A stretch of 64,000 nt of DNA. Source: Maniola hyperantus (Eukaryota > Arthropoda > Insecta > Lepidoptera > Nymphalidae). Location: assembly GCF_902806685.2 (NCBI RefSeq), contig NC_048541.1, positions 4,461,465-4,525,464 on the forward strand. The letters run 5' to 3'. The notes under the pieces are model-generated. The model was not told where the DNA came from. It saw nothing but the letters and a program-made list of their open reading frames with translations, and did not search any database. Every line of letters begins with the position of its first letter. Position 1 is the stretch's first letter. A program made the position numbers and the translations under genes. Positions 33,967 through 46,431 of the stretch are shown here, piece by piece.

Positions 33967-34093
33967 CGCATAGCGACAGTGCCCACAACCACATTTACAG
34001 ATTAGAAAACTCACACAGATGCACCTCGATATGTCCGATTCTTTTAATTTTAACTCAGCTGTTCTGTTGCCCATTCTTCAGATTTATTTTTAA

Positions 34094-34240
34094 TCTAGCT
34101 GATGCCCGCGGCTTCTCCCACATGGATTTAGGTTTTTAGAAATCCCGTGGGAACTTCTGATTTTCCAGTACAAAAAGTAGCCTATCTGTAGTAGCCCGTC
34201 CCCGGGATCCAAGGTAACTCAGTACCAAATTTTGTAAAAA
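34094..34240 (-). mobile_element. Helitron-like subfamily I, 3' half
   Basis: CTAGCTGATGCCCGCGGCTT, AAATCCCGTGGGAACTTCTG and GCCCGTCCCCGGGATCCAAG. Confidence 0.8.
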
Positions 34241-34284
34241 AATATTTTAATTGTCTGTTTAAACCACTTAAACCTTGCTTAATT

Positions 34285-34337
34285 TTTAGGGTTCCGTACC
34301 TCAAAAGGAAAAACGGAACCCTTATAGGATCACTTTG

Positions 34338-34370
<33 letters not shown>

Positions 34371-34732
34371 GGTCTGTCAAGAAACCTACAGGGTACTTCC
34401 CGTTGTCCTAGAATCATGAAATTTGGCAGGTAGGTAGATCTTATAGCTGACATTCGGGGAAATCTAAAAACCGTGAATTTGTGGTTACATCACACAACAA
34501 AAATTAAATTGTGGTCATGAACTAATAATTAGTATTTTCAATTTTCTAAGTAAGATAACTATATCAAGTGGGTTATCATATGAAAGGTCTTCACCTATGC
34601 ATTCTAAAACAGATTTTTATTTATTTTTATGCATCATAGTTTTTGAATTATTGTGCAAAATGTCGAAAAAATTCTAAAGTAAATACGGAACCCTCGGTGC
34701 GCGAACCTGTTTCGCACTTGGCCGGTTTTTTG
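34285..34732 (-). repeat. CGAGTC-palindrome repeat, type B, full length
   Basis: TTAGGGTTCCGTACCTCAAA, a six-unit (TCTG) run, CATGAAATTTGGCAGG, TATCATATGAAAGG, ACGGAACCCTCGGTGCGCGA and GCACTTGGCCGGTTTTTT. Confidence 0.88.
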
Positions 34733-35560
34733 TTGTAAGACCGTTATGTTTTAAAAACCCGAATCTACCTGTAGTAGAGATAATATAATGTAATCATATT
34801 TACATCTCTCAGCTCTTGCCAATGAGCTCCTTAATTACCTACTTAAGTCAATCACCGCCTCTCCGGCTATAAACAGATACATAATACAAGCTAATTTACT
34901 CCCTATTATTTACCCTATAAATGTCAAAACACCATAACACATGCATAAGGGCACTTGTGCACTATATTCTCGTAAATTATTTATTTATGTATGCATACTC
35001 GAAACCGGGTCGCGGCAATTGAGCATTTACCTTTCTTGCGACATTATTTTCACTCGGGTTTAATGTAAATACTTATATCGGTGTTATCTTTCTGTATTGA
35101 TTACGCCATTGAGCTATCTGGAAATAGAGACCAAAAATATCAGGTGTCAAAAACCGTTTCCACCGAATTATAAAAAGACGTAATGAAGAATGAGGAAGGT
35201 TGTGGACAGAGCGTGGTGAGCAGATGTGAATAATTATGGAACTTGTTATGCACCAGCCATATCGACGGCCCTAGAAAAAATATTGAGAAGCTGCTTAATA
35301 TTCTTCTTTTATCCTGGCTTCTTTTTCACACTAACGGGTGTAAATAATTAATAATTTAAAAAAAACAACCGATTTGTTGATAAACTACTTAGCAACATTG
35401 TTATTTTTCAAAAAGAGCTGTACAATTTTTAGAAATAACAACATTACCAACTTATCGACAGATTACAGATAGGATTGATTTTATTATTTACGGCCATTAA
35501 AAAATTGGCCATCCTCTGTATGTCCGAGATAGAGATATTATTGACAGACAGAGTAAAAGC
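34733..35560. other. No gene recognised
   Basis: No domain or named repeat. Confidence 0.4.
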
Positions 35561-35564
35561 AGCG

Positions 35565-35822
35565 CCAATTTACTGTATGACAAAAAGCACATCTAGCTTT
35601 GTTGTCTGGTGGAACCACCCATACCGGCAAAGCCGTGTCGCCACTCGCCAAGCGATTTAGGGATCCGGTACGATGCCGTGTAGAAACCAAAGGGGTACCT
35701 ATGGGTTGAATAAAAATTGCCATACCCCTTCCAGGTTAGCCCATATCCATCTTAGATTGCATCATCACTTACTACCAGGTGAGATTGCAGTCAAGGGCTA
35801 ACTTGTATCTAAATAAAAAAAA
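35565..35822 (+). repeat. LINE/SINE-type repeat with A-rich 3' end
   Basis: GTCTGGTGGAACCACCCATA, CCAAGCGATTTAGGGATCCG, CACTTACTACCAGGTGAGAT, TGCAGTCAAGGGCTAACTTG and terminal AATAAAAAAA. Related pieces at 54500-54635 and 60005-60235. Confidence 0.6.
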
Positions 35823-37774
35823 TGACAAGTCAAATTGGGGGCCGTTTTGTGGGACATCACGATCTCTAGTAATGTAACACCTCACTGGGTTACGCAATGT
35901 GTTTGAGATAATAATATAATATGTAGATAACAGCACTTAATAAATACTTTGTTTTATTTTTTAAATGATAAACGGCTTATTTTCTTAGTTGTGGTAGGTA
36001 TTTTAGAGTGTACCATTAACCACACGTGAAAAAGACATAATTAAACTAATGATCGATCAAAGTCAACGTCTCAAATTTACTTTCATACACTAGAGGTTAA
36101 CGACTCTACCAATTAATAATTTTGGAATCGTACTTAGTACTCATTTGAATAATGTTGAAAAAAAAACCTGTTCTTTCTGTACCTACCTAATAATTGATTG
36201 TTTCTATGACCCTGTATTGTGTATGCTGAGCTAAGACCAGAAACACAGCGTAATTTTCAAACTGAATATTTCGGGCCATGAGCTGTAAGATTCAGCCGTA
36301 AAAATATTTATAAACCACGTGACTTAACGGTAAATAAGGCTGTTTTACGCCAAAGCAACACATGCGACAATGCGGCATGTTACAAATAGAATGCGGCCGC
36401 AGAGACAAGAGCGTGCTGTAGAGTTGACAACAGTCTGCCGGTCTTCTTGCTAATGATAAATTATTCAAGCATGCGGCCCTGTGGCACGCCTCAATGTTGC
36501 ACTGTGAAAAGTCTATAATCTATATAAACAAAACTTAATTGCCGCAAACATTATATTACTGTTGTTGTCATAATAATGATATTACAAAATTGCCCCGCTA
36601 TCTCAAACTCGTGTAGATACTCGCGTGAATTTATGTTAAGAGGTCAAGAAAATGGGGCATTACATGATAGCAAAGAGTTTGAAATTCATTGCCTTCACAA
36701 TAAGTTATACCTTAGGGGCAAATGTACAATTTTGTCTTCTGATGCCAAAATTAATAACAAAAGTAAGGCTGATCAGCTCAATTTGTACTACTATTTCACT
36801 TTTTTGTGGCTCAAGTTGAAAACACTCGATGTCAACGCGATTGCGAACGCGACAACTATCGCTATTGAAAAAGCTCCGATTGCCGATGCTGAATATCATA
36901 CTATGTGCTTTGAAAGCCGTGTATGCGGCTCACGCAAATAGTACAGCAAAATTATCCTCTGCGATGTGCTCCTACAACACTTTATACTGAAACCATGATC
37001 CATCGCAGAAAGTTTCTAAATCGAAAGCTTTGGTAACTGAAAAGTGTTGATCTTTGATGCTGGATATCGTGTGTGCTTTGACTTGAATTGATTGAAAAGC
37101 CGTGCATGCTACTCACGCAAATTGTCGCGTACGAGTTCGCATTACGTCAGGCTGGCATGCGGGTACCGTTAATACTAGGCGGACAACTATTTCACATTGC
37201 AATACGGGACATAGCATATTATTGATGTATGACACACTGACAAGAAACAGTTCTGATTAGGTGTGCAACTATGTTATTACAAGCATTGATTAGGTGTGCC
37301 GGAGGTTTTAGTTTTTGTATTTCATACTGGTTTTGCGCGATACAATGTTGGTTAGTATATATTTAACACAGGCTTAGAAGAGATTAGATATTACAGACCT
37401 AAGTATTTTCTAAAATTCTTCATATTGGGAGTTTTAAATCGCTTGACAGTATGGTTTTGATGATCAACGCCCAGTTCAAGCCGTTTGGACCCGAATTCCG
37501 TTTAAAATGTAGACAAAGAGTAAGACCGGATTTCCCAAAATTGCGACATGATAGGAACTAAAGAGGATTTAGCTATATTTTTACCGAGCGAAGGCGGTCG
37601 CTAGTCTATAAATAAGTAGTTAAGTGCGCTGACTAAGATTAGCACGTTTACATAATTTACATAATTAAACTTTCAGAGATGTGTTTCCGTTGATAAAACA
37701 GTTTCCTTCCTACGTGCTACGACCATCGTTATCATTGTTTCTATTATGTATAAACGGTGACATAATATTTTTAT
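35823..37774. other. No gene recognised, ~2 kb
   Basis: Longest uncharacterised stretch. A 121-codon frame at 36576-36941 has no recognisable domain. Motifs near 36907 and 37096 (AAAGCCGTGYATGC, CTCACGCAAAT) repeat with ~190-bp spacing. Confidence 0.4.
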
Positions 37775-37951
37775 TTTTTTCGAAGAATATTAGCCATGTT
37801 AAATGACTAATATTCCCCTTTCCTCTCCAACTAAGCATCAGGCTTGTGCTAGGAGTAGGTACTTACGACAATAGTGCAACGGGCGGGGTTTGAACCGTCG
37901 ACGTTTCGGTTTTCAGTCCACTCCGTTACCGGTTGAGCTATTGAGGCTCTA
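37775..37951 (-). mobile_element. SINE with tRNA-Phe-like head
   Basis: TTAGCCATGTTAAATGACTA, GTGCAACGGGCGGGGTTTGA, TCGGTTTTCAGTCCACTCCG and GGTTGAGCTATTGAGGC in reverse. Confidence 0.87.
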
Positions 37952-38154
37952 AAATAATACTTTGCATAATATACCTACATTTACTTATAACGCGATTTAT
38001 TTATCGTTTTGGTGTTGAAATGGTGTAGGTAGGGTGAGTTGGTATAAAATCGGATATCGCTTTCACAAATAGACCCCTATTTTGTGTCGCTTCTCATCGT
38101 CTAAATTCAGCTGTTATGTGGCTAAATCTTTTGTGCTCAATCTGTATAATCTAT

Positions 38155-38286
38155 AGGTAAATAGTACCTACTACCTATATGATAGTAGTATAGTAGATAG
38201 TAGTAGGTAGTAGTAGTAGATATTCTATCCTATCTTCTGTACTAGGTATATAGATACCTTGTGCAGAAGATAGGATAGAATAGAAG
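38155..38286. repeat. TAG/TAC microsatellite and 22-bp hairpin
   Basis: GTAGTA-rich run (38180-38220), then inverted arms 38221-38242 and 38261-38282 (TATTCTATCCTATCTTCTG and inverse, one mismatch), 18-nt loop. Adjoins the GC-rich MITE at 38289. Confidence 0.8.
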
Positions 38287-38450
38287 TATAGTACGCGACA
38301 GGTCGAAATAGCAATCGGGGAGGGAACGCCCCGCACACCCGCACAGCCCCCACGCTGAACCGGTGCGGGCGAGCACGGGGGACGTGCGGATGAGGGGGGC
38401 GTCCCCCCACCTCATACCCCGATTGCCATCTTGATCTGTCGCGGACTATA
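38287..38450. mobile_element. GC-rich MITE, copy 3
   Basis: Element 38289-38448 bordered by TA. TAGTACGCGACAGGTCGAAA left, inverse of TAGTCCGCGACAGATCAAGA right; same 160-bp length as copy 2. Confidence 0.87.
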
Positions 38451-38926
38451 CAAAGAAAGTGTTTAGTATATTGGGTTAGTGTAAGAATTCAATAATAAAG
38501 TAAAATAGAGTAGGTAAATAGAAGCGAAACTGAAATATCAAGCTGGATATTTAAGAAATAATGTAAATGTGTTATGAGTGTTGTATTACACAGTTGTAGG
38601 AGCATTAAAGACTTATAATACCTGTCACAAAATTCTTGTAGTCGGATTTATACATAATACAATTAAGGGCTTCCAAACTTAGCGAAACAGAAAATAATCT
38701 TTTCATAAACTTATCAAAAGTCAAAACAAAATAAGAGCGTAAAGTTGTAACATTATACTTTCGATTAATTTAATTTAATATAACCCATTTTATTTAGTTT
38801 AAATCAACATCGATAGAAACACTTTACTAATTAAAAAAAATCAACAACCCTTGTCGCCTGGCCTTTAACATTTTGTTTGTGTCGAAATTACCCCATGGTT
38901 TATAATGAAAGTTTTCTATGTATATA

Positions 38927-39133
38927 TATATAAAAGGAAATGGTGACTGACTGACTGACTGACTGATCTATCAACGCACAGCTGAAACTACTGAACGGAT
39001 CGCGCTGAAATTCGGCATGCAGATAGCTATTATGACGTACACATAGCTAAGAAAAGATTTTTGAAATTTCAACCCCTAAGGAGGTAAAATAGGGGTTTGA
39101 AATTTGTGTAGTCCACGAGGACGAAGTCACGTT
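38927..39133 (+). mobile_element. Helitron-like subfamily II
   Basis: TATATAAAAGGAAATGGTGA, (GACT)n, AACGCACAGCTGAAACTACT and GTAGTCCACGAGGACGAAGT; CTAG lost. Confidence 0.8.
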
Positions 39134-39945
39134 ATTTTATACTTACTAGCTTTAGTGAATTTATAAAATATTTCAATTAGGACAAAAACACACCTCAATA
39201 CCTATAATATTAAATTATTAAAAAATGCTTCAAATGTTTCATGTAAGGTATATGTAGGGTCGGTAAAGGTATTCGTTACAAATTAAGTAAACTATTTATA
39301 ATAATTTTTAATTTGACGTTACTTACTTATATGGTTAGAGTAATGAATAATACCATAATTTATGGTATAATATTCGTTTAAGTTGGTAGATTATATTTTT
39401 AGTATTAAATATTTTTATTGCACTTACATATTCTAGGTTATAGTTCTAGGAATTTTTCTGTGGTTAAGTACTTAGGTACTAGGGTCAGCAGTACTATACA
39501 ATAAATAAATCACTTAACATCAGGTGACCCACCTGCTTGTTTGATGGCTATTTTTATTTAAAAAACATACATGTACTACCGTTTTTTAAAGATCCACTTG
39601 GAATTTCATAAAAATCTTTCTTAGGCTGAAATTTATAGAGTATATTCGGCTTAGTTAAAACGAACTTAACACTGAGTAAAACTTGAGCTAAGCTATAGAT
39701 CTCAGTATTACTGGAGGAAAGATCTACGCTGTAGCACAGAGAGATACTATTGTAGGTACATGCAAAATCTCAAGTTTCTAAGCCGAGAGATTGGAGATGT
39801 ACGTTGTTAAGTCACTCTATCAGTTTCTCATAAATTACTCTTTGCAACGTTATTTGGTCAAAAATTTATGGCTTTTAACAAAATATATCAACGTTATAAG
39901 AGGTCCTGTTGAATTAGATCAGCCAACAGAATGGAAGCAATCGCT
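39134..39945. other. Mostly unrecognised; LINE 3' UTR scrap
   Basis: ATCACTTAACATCAGGTGAC at 39509 matches the LINE end at 7106. Nothing else recognised. Confidence 0.45.
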
Positions 39946-41049
39946 AGTAGTGTGACGTTGTAAATTTTGAACTACTAATTAGCGTTTCGCTTTTAATTAA
40001 AATCTATTTTGTTCAAAGTATGTTGGTGCCACCTAGCATCAAGGTGCAGAACTACGCGTGGGTCGATGTTCAGAGTTCATTCGAGCCACAATAGATGGCG
40101 TTTGCTTCGTTGTCAATTGTCGTAAAAATAAAACAAAATAATTAAATAAAACCATAATATCATTTGTTTATTGTTAAGTCATTAACAAAACGGTTCTTAT
40201 AATATATCCTTAGGTTCCGCAAATATTCAAAAATGAATTGGCTTTATGATCAAACTAACTGGGAGCGGCCACACTCGGGTTGCGTCTGGCAACACCGATA
40301 GGTGAGATTTAGAATTTTCCTGGAGTCAACATGTGAAGACGAATTTTTTTCGTTCCAGGAAAATCTCACTTCTTTTCGCCCATGGCTTCGCCTGGAAAAA
40401 TACAATAGTCATAAATTTTAGTCATCCTAACGTATTTTCAATGTTCCATCAGTTATGGTGAGTGAGAAATCAAGTAGTGTGGATTCGACAAAATGGCGGT
40501 TTGGTTAGAGAAAATCCTAATTTTATGATTTCATTCCAGTTCCAGTTATTTTATCTTCCCAAATAAATGAGGATGATGGGTTGTGGGTGGACTTCTGAAA
40601 GCCATTGGTGGCCAGGAGTTCAATAGGTGAGTTGTGTTTGATCGGGAAAATTCCACGTGTCGAAATTTTCACACAGCACAAATTATAATCTTGTTTTTCT
40701 TTGTTGCAGGGTTTACGTTTACGTTTTTAATTTTACGATTTAGTTTACGTTTACGTTTTTAATTTTACGTTTACGTTTTTAATTTTACGTTTACGTTTTA
40801 CGTTTAGCTTCAGTTTTCCGTTTTAGTTTTCCGTTTGCGTTTTCGGTTTTCGTATTTATTTCTTTTGCACATTCACGTTGACAACTTAATTGCTATGGAT
40901 AAGACTTGGTGAAAATCTTTGTAATGAAACATTTCGGTTGTGAAGAATCAAATAAATTGAGTTTTGGATCTTGGCCGATGCCGTCCAGCTACCTTGCAGT
41001 CTTCGCACCTACAAGTAAGCAAATGTTTGTATCTTGCCTTCAGTTTAGT
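39946..41049 (+). repeat. Solo gypsy-type LTR, inverted relative to 41534-42636
   Basis: 1,104 bp starting AGTAGTGTGACGTTGTAAAT. It pairs base for base with 42636 down to 41549 (positions sum to 82,582, no gap); then a one-base offset and CAGTTTAGT/ACTAAACTG. All segments I compared are identical. Contains AATAAA near 40144, a T-rich TTTACG tandem block (40711-40806) and an acceptor-like TTTCTTTGTTGCAG at 40710. No PPT or internal retroelement sequence adjoins the left side, so it is a solo LTR. Confidence 0.85.
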
Positions 41050-41533
41050 AATAAACATTGCTTAACTGAGTTGCCATTTGTAAGGGTGATAAATTGGGCG
41101 GAATAGAAATATACCCGGATACGGAATAATCTACCACCTTACAAAGATTAGAGGAAAAAAAAAATAATTTTACTTGATCTATCTACCTAGTTAAGAATAG
41201 AAGCTAGCCGTCGACTCCCTTGTAATGTATATGAGGTGTTATAAATGAAATTTGCTAGATGTTAGGCAAAATTGTTTTTAATGTAACCTTTACCGGGGTC
41301 GCTTAATACATAGTGATGGCTAATAATACTTAGTTATTCTAGCTTAAGGCCAAGACTTAATTTAGATACATTAGAATGCCTTAGGTAGATAGTACATAAA
41401 ATCTATGTTTTAAATTTAAGATGCCATTGGCATGGAATAGACAATGACACAGTAAAATTCATAAAATTGTTTCAAAATAAAAGCTCAGTAGTAAAGACAG
41501 GGTTCTTACTGTACACATACACTAAGAAGGTTC
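41050..41533. other. Spacer between inverted LTRs
   Basis: 484 bp, not self-complementary, no frame or repeat recognised, A-rich run at 41155-41165. Confidence 0.6.
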
Positions 41534-42636
41534 ACTAAACTGTTGCAGGATACAAACATTTGCTTACTTGTAGGTGCGAAGACTGCAAGGTAGCTGGACG
41601 GCATCGGCCAAGATCCAAAACTCAATTTATTTGATTCTTCACAACCGAAATGTTTCATTACAAAGATTTTCACCAAGTCTTATCCATAGCAATTAAGTTG
41701 TCAACGTGAATGTGCAAAAGAAATAAATACGAAAACCGAAAACGCAAACGGAAAACTAAAACGGAAAACTGAAGCTAAACGTAAAACGTAAACGTAAAAT
41801 TAAAAACGTAAACGTAAAATTAAAAACGTAAACGTAAACTAAATCGTAAAATTAAAAACGTAAACGTAAACCCTGCAACAAAGAAAAACAAGATTATAAT
41901 TTGTGCTGTGTGAAAATTTCGACACGTGGAATTTTCCCGATCAAACACAACTCACCTATTGAACTCCTGGCCACCAATGGCTTTCAGAAGTCCACCCACA
42001 ACCCATCATCCTCATTTATTTGGGAAGATAAAATAACTGGAACTGGAATGAAATCATAAAATTAGGATTTTCTCTAACCAAACCGCCATTTTGTCGAATC
42101 CACACTACTTGATTTCTCACTCACCATAACTGATGGAACATTGAAAATACGTTAGGATGACTAAAATTTATGACTATTGTATTTTTCCAGGCGAAGCCAT
42201 GGGCGAAAAGAAGTGAGATTTTCCTGGAACGAAAAAAATTCGTCTTCACATGTTGACTCCAGGAAAATTCTAAATCTCACCTATCGGTGTTGCCAGACGC
42301 AACCCGAGTGTGGCCGCTCCCAGTTAGTTTGATCATAAAGCCAATTCATTTTTGAATATTTGCGGAACCTAAGGATATATTATAAGAACCGTTTTGTTAA
42401 TGACTTAACAATAAACAAATGATATTATGGTTTTATTTAATTATTTTGTTTTATTTTTACGACAATTGACAACGAAGCAAACGCCATCTATTGTGGCTCG
42501 AATGAACTCTGAACATCGACCCACGCGTAGTTCTGCACCTTGATGCTAGGTGGCACCAACATACTTTGAACAAAATAGATTTTAATTAAAAGCGAAACGC
42601 TAATTAGTAGTTCAAAATTTACAACGTCACAATACT
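41534..42636 (-). repeat. 3' LTR of gypsy element
   Basis: On the minus strand it begins AGTATTGTGACGTTG right after the polypurine tract and ends near TGCAACAGTTTAGT. Exact ends are uncertain by about 10 bp because the element's 5' LTR is absent. Sequence matches the inverted solo LTR at 39946-41049. Confidence 0.85.
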
Positions 42637-42645
42637 TCCCCTCCT
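42637..42645 (-). promoter_or_regulatory. Polypurine tract of gypsy element
   Basis: Minus-strand AGGAGGGGA immediately upstream of the LTR start; expected plus-strand primer site for reverse transcription. Confidence 0.8.
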
Positions 42646-43453
42646 ACGAAAAGGTTCAACAGGTTGAACCACGCTGCCCTCAGCGTCATCCAACAACTAC
42701 TAACAATTTGCCTGAAACAAACAAAAAAAAACACAGAAGTTACGCGTGAACGCACATCTACTACTAACAAGGAAAATTGTCTAACAAAATAAATATACTG
42801 AAAACAGTGTAAGGTTTTATACCTTATACTTAACTACACAACCCTAACTTCTAAAAAGAATATATACAAAAAAACTTCATGGTGTCTAAGACACTTGAGT
42901 GGAAACATCTTGGCATCATTCTTCAGCTGACTGACAGAATGCGTCTAGGCCTACGGTGGTTCACTCTTTTAAACTACCATCTTAATATTTGTTACTCAAC
43001 AAATACGGAAAAACTGGTTGTGAACGGGTCCATCTTATATGGCAACCGTTCTCTATCCCATTCGGAAAAATAAAACCGAATCAAAATCGGAATATGAGAA
43101 AAAAAAAACGAAATAACTCTCCTAGAAAATAGATCTCGGAACAGAATCGGAAAAATAACAGAAATGATCCATTATCTAGAAGGAAAACGAAAACAAAACA
43201 CAAAACCCCCCCCCCTTTCGTTATCCCCAAAGTACGATATTTGCATTTTTACTTTCTCAACCGGTTGGTCTACCACAAGCATTCCAATCATCACATATTC
43301 ATCCCTACATACATCCACTACATTCATCCTCAACTGAACCATGGTAATGTAACTGTTAACTCAGAACATCACTACACTCATACAAATTCCTAATTGAATA
43401 TTGATAACTTAAATATTCAAACAGTTTAGACCAAACTAAGTAATGGCAAATAT
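42646..43453 (-). other. Gypsy 3' untranslated region
   Basis: About 800 bp between the pol stop and the PPT. No env-like frame; a poly-C (plus strand) lies near 43206. Confidence 0.6.
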
Positions 43454-44410
43454 CTACTTCTTAATATCCTTAATATGCCAAGTGCCTATTGGGTGGTTGT
43501 CAGCTACTCTAACTAGTTCGTAAACCAAAGGTGACAAAACCTTGACAACCCTGCACTTTTCATACTTAGGTGCCAGCTTAGCTGCGAAAAAATTTGTAGC
43601 GTCGCTTTGTGGATAGGTCTTTTTCCACACTATATCCCCAACAGAATAGCTTGCAGACCTACGCCTTAAGTTGTAATGCGTTGCATACTCTGCATGAGCC
43701 TGAAACAAATTTCTCCTAACCTGACCAAATATGTCCTCCAAAGTTCCAAACTTTCCTGCGTATTCCTCCCTTGGAATTCCGGCCTCGTACTCCTTATCCG
43801 TGTCCTTATAGAAGGAACCATTTAAAACCGGTTCTCTAGCGTGGACAAGGAAGAACGGGGAGAATCCAGTGGATTCATTAACCGCACTGTTTATGGCGAA
43901 CTGGACCTTGTACAGGTTTTCGTCCCAGGACCTGTGGTTATCTTTCACAAAAGCGGCTACAGCAGTCATAACAACCTTATTGTACCTCTCAACAAGGTTA
44001 ACTTGCGGAGTGTACAGTGGTGTGTAGTGTAATTTCGGAATATTATAACGCTTAATGAGATTACGGAATTCAGATCCTGTAAATTGGGACCCATTGTCCA
44101 CAATCACAGTCTCTGGAACACTATGGTTCAAAAATACAAAATTCTCTAGCGCTTTAACAACAGCGGCACCTGTGGCACGCCGTAACGGAAACAACATTGT
44201 ATATTTCGAAAAACAACACGTCACCACAAAAAGAAATGTAAATCCTGATTTAGACCTAGGCAAAGGTCCGACTAAATCAGCCGAAATGACCTGAAAAGGT
44301 CTCTCGCAGACTTTAGGCTTCCCTAGCAGACCTGGAGTGGCTGATGTCGTGTGTTTATACGCAGAGCAAGTATCACAATTCTTAACGTACTCAACCACGT
44401 CCTTATACAT
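43454..44410 (-). pseudogene. Gypsy integrase (C-terminal part of Pol)
   Basis: 318 codons. Starts inside the HHCC zinc domain with C12-X2-C15 (CDTC); its histidines lie in the preceding frame. Catalytic core has D45 (SADLVG), D105 (VDNGSQF) and E141 (NLVERYN), with 35 residues between the last two (DD35E). The C-terminus has a GPY-like barrel (K-L-A-P-K-Y-E...V-L-S-P-L-V-Y-E-L) and ends W-H-I-K-D-I-K-K. The first methionine is internal; the real polyprotein continues upstream across a -1 type frame break near 44410-44425 in a run of T (minus strand). Family role: insertion of cDNA into chromosomes. All three catalytic acids are present. Confidence 0.93.
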
Positions 44411-46431
44411 ACCACGCCAAAATATCTGAGGGATAATCTGCGATGAGTTTTGAACACACCAAAATGACCTGCAGTTGCATCTGCATGGTTTTGTTGCATA
44501 ATTCTAAGGATGTCGTTCTTGTGGACTACCTCTTTCCAGTCGAACTCACTGAGAAGCTGGTATTTACATTTACTGTAACGATATAGTTTATCGTTCAAAA
44601 TACAAAAATTCGGAAAATTTGCTGGATTGATTTTACAGCCATTAAATGTTTTGTCATACCAGTCATCTACCAAAACTTGTTGACTAGAGTTATCATTACG
44701 ATCACCAACTACATCTACGTGTATGAGTCTCGACAAGGTATCCGGAACTACATTATCACAACCCTTCCTATGTTCGATAACAAAATTATACTGTGATAAT
44801 CTACAACCCCATCTGGCGAGTCGTCCTGAGGGATTTTCTAAATTTAAGAACCACTTTAGGGATGCATGGTCTGTGATAATTGTGACTGGCTTGGAACCAA
44901 AATAAGCCTGAAATTTCTCCACTGCAAAAATCACAGCTAGAGCCTCGCGTTCCGTCGCGCTGTAATTCCTTTCGTTTTTATTTAGGCTCCTACTGACATA
45001 CGCAATGGGATGATCGCAACCATCGGTTTCTTGCGTTAGCATACCGCCAACACCATATGCAGAAGCATCACAATGTATTTTGAATGGTTTTTCAAAATTC
45101 GGTACCGCAAGAACAGGTGCGGTTACCAACGCATTCTTCAATGTATTAAATGCTACCTCTGCCTGTTCGCTCCACTCAAATTTAGGTGCGTTCTTTCCTT
45201 TACTCGTTAGTCTATTGAGTGGTGCAGCGATGGTTGAAAAATTCCTAATAAAGCGCCTGTACCAAGAACAAGTGCCTAGGAAAATCTTTACCTCCTGTGC
45301 AGTTTTTGGGGTCGGAAAGTTCAAAACTGCGGCAACTTTTCCAGGATCTGTGCGTAAACCAAATTCATCTACTATATACCCTAAATATTTCAAAGAGTTC
45401 CTAAAAAAATTACATTTATCAAAATTTATGGATAGTTGAGCCATTTTTAGTTTATCCAGAACTCTGTTTAATAAAATTAAATGGGTTTCAAAATCAGCAG
45501 AACAAATAACAATATCATCTATATAACAAAATACTATTCCATTTTCAATATCACTACAAAAATTTTGATTAAATAACTGGTCCATTAACCTCTGCTGTCG
45601 TGCTGGTGCACCGCATAGGCCAAACGGCATGACTTTAAATTTGAATAACCCTCTACCAGGAACTGTAAAACTGGTTTTTTCCTGAGAGTCGTTAGCTAAT
45701 GGAATTTGCCAGAAACTTGAACTTAAATCAATCGATGATAAAAACCTTGCCTCTTTCAAGCTATCTAGAATTTGTGGAATGTACGGTATTGAGTATGAAT
45801 CCCCCTTTGTCACTGAATTTAATTTCCTGCAATCTAGGCAAAATCTCCAGTCTCCATTTGCCTTTTTCACTAAAATTGCTGGGTTATTCCAAGGGCTTTC
45901 ACTCGGAGTAACTACGTCCATTTCCAGCATCCTATCTAACTCTTTACTTAAAGCTTCCTTCTTTTCGGGAGAAAGTGGATATTGTTTTATTTTTATTGGC
46001 AAGGCATCACCGGTGTCAATAACATGTTCAATTAATTTTGTTCTACCCAATCCAATTTTCTCTGAAGAAATATCTAAAAATTTATTTACTACAGATTGGG
46101 CTAATTCTTTCTGTTGAGATGATAAGTTTTCAAAAGAAGTGATGGTATGAATTTGTTCATTATCAATCGCACAAATATTGTAAAATTGAGAAGGTGCCTT
46201 AATTAATTCTAAATTATCAAAAATGCCAGGGGCTAACTGAAATGTTTTCCAAAAGTCACAACCAAAAATAACATCCGCTATTATAGAGGGTACTACAAAA
46301 AATTTTATTATGTGAGTTACGGAATTATAAGTAATCGGAATAAACATATAACCCATGCAATCAAGTTTGTCTCCATTTGCCACTGAAAATGTGGTATCAA
46401 TACTGCTATGCAGTTTATAACCGAATCTCAA
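44323..46431 (-). pseudogene. Gypsy Pol: protease C-terminus, reverse transcriptase, RNase H
   Basis: 702 codons. Residues ~1-75 complete the retropepsin fold (A-D-V-I-F-G-C-D-F-W). RT spans about 140-350: W-R-F-C-L-D-C-R-K-L-N, F-G-L-C-G-A-P-A and the catalytic Y-I-D-D at 303-306 (45514-45525). RNase H about 440-560: D-A-S-A-Y-G-V-G-G, A-T-E-R-E-A-L-A, T-D-H-A-S-L-K-W. The integrase HHCC histidines (H-A-D-A-T-A-G-H) come at the end, then the frame goes off with ~30 unrelated residues. Order protease-RT-RNase H-integrase defines Ty3/gypsy. The frame breaks at both ends lie inside conserved domains, so they are mutations or sequence errors, not programmed shifts. Confidence 0.94.

Noticed and set aside
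36576..36941. 121-codon plus-strand frame
   Set aside because: No domain, signal or splice context recognised; a frame this long is expected by chance in 64 kb.
40720..40806. Telomere-like TTTACG repeats
   Set aside because: The insect telomere repeat is TTAGG; this is a low-complexity block inside an LTR present in both arms.
40906..41106. 66-codon frame at the LTR inner edge
   Set aside because: Lies in LTR sequence and runs into the spacer; the mirrored copy does not preserve it.
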